From positions 868,001 through 932,000 of the forward strand of contig NZ_CP009520.1 of assembly GCF_000969905.1 (NCBI RefSeq): a stretch of DNA of 64,000 nucleotides, in the 5' to 3' direction. Source of the stretch: Methanosarcina vacuolata Z-761. Lineage in GTDB: Archaea > Halobacteriota > Methanosarcinia > Methanosarcinales > Methanosarcinaceae. Positions 62,447 through 64,000 of the stretch are shown one piece after another; within the stretch, counting starts at the first letter, position 1; each line of letters opens with the position of its first letter. The translations under genes and the position numbers were made by a program. Under the pieces are notes generated by a model. That model searched no databases. It saw only the letters and a list, made by a program, of their open reading frames with translations, and was not told where the DNA came from.

Positions 62447-63213
62447 TTATATTATACTATCAACAACTTTCTCTTTTTCTCCTCTAGTAAAAACTCTGTA
62501 AACTTGTAGATACCAGCGCTTGCAATCGGATTCTGGTGCATCAATTTCAATCAAATTGTAGCACTGAGACATTTTTCCACGAACTTTGGAAGAGCAGACA
62601 GTTCCCGCGCTGATTACAAGCATGTCATTCAATCTCCAGACCCAGGGGATGTGCCAGTGCCCGCAGAGCACAAGGTTGACACCTGAGCGGTCCAGGAGTT
62701 CCAGAACATCTCCTGCATCTACAAGTACATTATTTCCCCGACCAGTTCTGGGGATCGGAATAAGGTGGTGGTGAAGGGCAAAAACTTTGAAACCGTTTAC
62801 TGAAAAAGTATTCTCTATCCAGTTGTAATTTTCTCTTCCAATATGTCCTTCGTCAAGTTCCGGCTGGGAAGAATCAAGCCCTACTACAGTGACCTCTCCA
62901 AAGTGCCCGGAAGTCGATCTGGTTTTGAAAAGATCCTCAAAAAAGAGGTAACCGGCGTTTCTGGAGTCATGGTTTCCTGGAACTATCACCTTGTTTTTGC
63001 ATTCAATCCTGTCGATGAATTTCTTTGCCCCATTATACTCGGCTGCAAGCCCGTTTTCCGTCAGGTCTCCGGTGATTACTACAATATCTGGAGAACTCCT
63101 GTTTATGTTTTCAAGCATGGAATTTGCAATATCCGGCATATAATATGCCTCTGAGAAATGAATGTCTGAAATATGTACTATTCTTTTAATTTCTATTCCT
63201 CTGTCTTACTCAT
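62447..63213 (-). pseudogene. calcineurin-like metallophosphoesterase with frameshift at its start
   Basis: The main frame (62447-63139 from an internal ATG) encodes 230 residues with VITGDLTENG, VIVPGNHDS, FALHHHLIP and LCGHWHIPW, four of the five metallophosphoesterase motifs. The first motif, HISDIHFSE, lies just upstream in the same frame (63158-63166 encode DIH), but that stretch has no start codon. A likely original start, ATG at 63211-63213 (MSKTEE), is out of frame by one base. Either one base was lost near 63195 or an unusual start is used. Without DxH the enzyme would not bind metal properly. Confidence 0.7.
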
Positions 63214-64000
63214 TCGCGTTTCAACGTTGAGAATAATAATTAATGAAATTATATATAGTTATTCGATTTAGACAATATATAAAAAAGAAAAAAGGTAATT
63301 AATAAAATAAGTATATTTTCTATATATAATTAAATTTTCTAGTCGAGTGAATTTTTTTTGATATTCTATTTTTTTGGCTGACCTTTGTTCCAAAATAACT
63401 TGCGAGAAAACAGAAGTTCATATCCTGGGAATTGAGACGCAAAACGCAAGTGAAGGTCTGGAAGACATTAACTTATTGAATCATAAAAAAGAAAATGAAG
63501 AGATTTGAGCACTGGCTCACTGTAAAATAAGTAACATGGGATTATTAATTAAATTCTTGTGAAGGCATATTTTTCTTGTCTGTTCGTATATTTTCTGGTC
63601 TGTTCAGTTCTGTTCATAGGTTCGGGTCTGTTCATAGGTTTTGTTCCCACGTTACTAATCAATGATACACATCTTTTGTATATATAGTTTTGTTTTTTCT
63701 ATATTAAGATCTCACTAAATATTAGTTTCAATACCAAAAAACAATATTTTTTATTTTTCTATTTTCCTTCTGGAATTCCTGGGAAACGTTATCATCCAAT
63801 GATACTTTTTTTGCAAAAATCACATAAAAATCCTGTGTTTCTAATCAGCTTGTTTTTTGTTCTCTTCATTAGTATGCAAAATAAATAGTCTGCTCCATAT
63901 CATTTTCTTTCTCCAGATTAGGACTTCCTGTTTATATGTACATGAGGACTGAAAAACCTCTGATTTCCAGAATATAAAAAATTTTGAATCAAATGTCATG
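63214..64000. other. right-end intergenic region
   Basis: AT-rich with a short direct repeat (GTCTGTTCATAGGTT, near 63595-63640). A 44-codon TTG frame near 63370-63510 (contains EVHILGIETQNASEGLEDI) could be a remnant of a larger gene. No confident gene. Confidence 0.4.

Noticed and set aside
63370-63510. Possible end of a hydrogenase maturation protease-like gene (contains EVHILGIETQ)
   Set aside because: The resemblance is limited to a few residues, the frame lacks a good start, and no upstream protease part is visible.

Overview
The window looks like a chromosomal segment of a Methanosarcina-type methanogenic archaeon. Supporting signs are AT-rich DNA with archaeal TATA/BRE promoters, an mtxXAH methyltransferase operon, a replication factor C large subunit with a PCNA-binding tail, a PAS/HisKA_2 sensor kinase, PKD/NHL surface protein architecture, an aIF1A gene and a group II intron relic. 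Genus assignment rests on recognised protein families, not on a database search.

Region 1 (about 1-18.9 kb) is an accessory array. Single genes or gene pairs (two hicAB systems plus a decayed hicB, a TumE/TumA-like pair, mntA with a broken hepT, a Fic protein, a cis-prenyltransferase frame without a start, three paralogous CxxC-x17-CxxC proteins, an extra aIF1A, a flavoprotein, a TrmB regulator with a divergent methyltransferase, two truncated IS21 istA genes) are separated by a family of about 205-bp repeats. I count 23 cores, all in the same orientation, alone or as tandem pairs and triplets. Each full unit holds a TATA-like box followed at promoter distance by a segment able to fold into three hairpins, so it could be a multicopy small RNA or a MITE. 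The layout resembles a cassette array, but no integrase is visible.

Region 2 (18.9-30 kb) is more core-like: cstA, tRNA-Val(UAC), two candidate structured small RNAs with C-rich interiors, rfcL, the mtxXAH operon, a flavodoxin and a triple-PAS/GAF protein. Region 3 (30-41.2 kb) is a surface-glycan cluster: a glycosyltransferase-like protein, a Wzx-type flippase, NeuA fused to a KdsC-type phosphatase, NeuB, Fcl, Gmd and ManC, i.e. production of a CMP-nonulosonate and of GDP-fucose. A group II intron 3' end (domains V and VI) lies inside it.

Region 4 (42-64 kb) holds a 1769-residue secreted protein with 12 NHL repeats, a C-type lectin-like domain and 12 PKD domains, then NfnAB/SudBA-type oxidoreductase genes, a ThrE-like exporter, homospermidine synthase, a pentapeptide-repeat protein, two paralogous aminoglycoside-phosphotransferase-fold genes around a HAD hydrolase, a zinc ribbon microprotein, and a metallophosphoesterase whose start is out of frame. 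MITEs are scattered here, including a 102-bp element in three copies, two of them with 8-bp target duplications.
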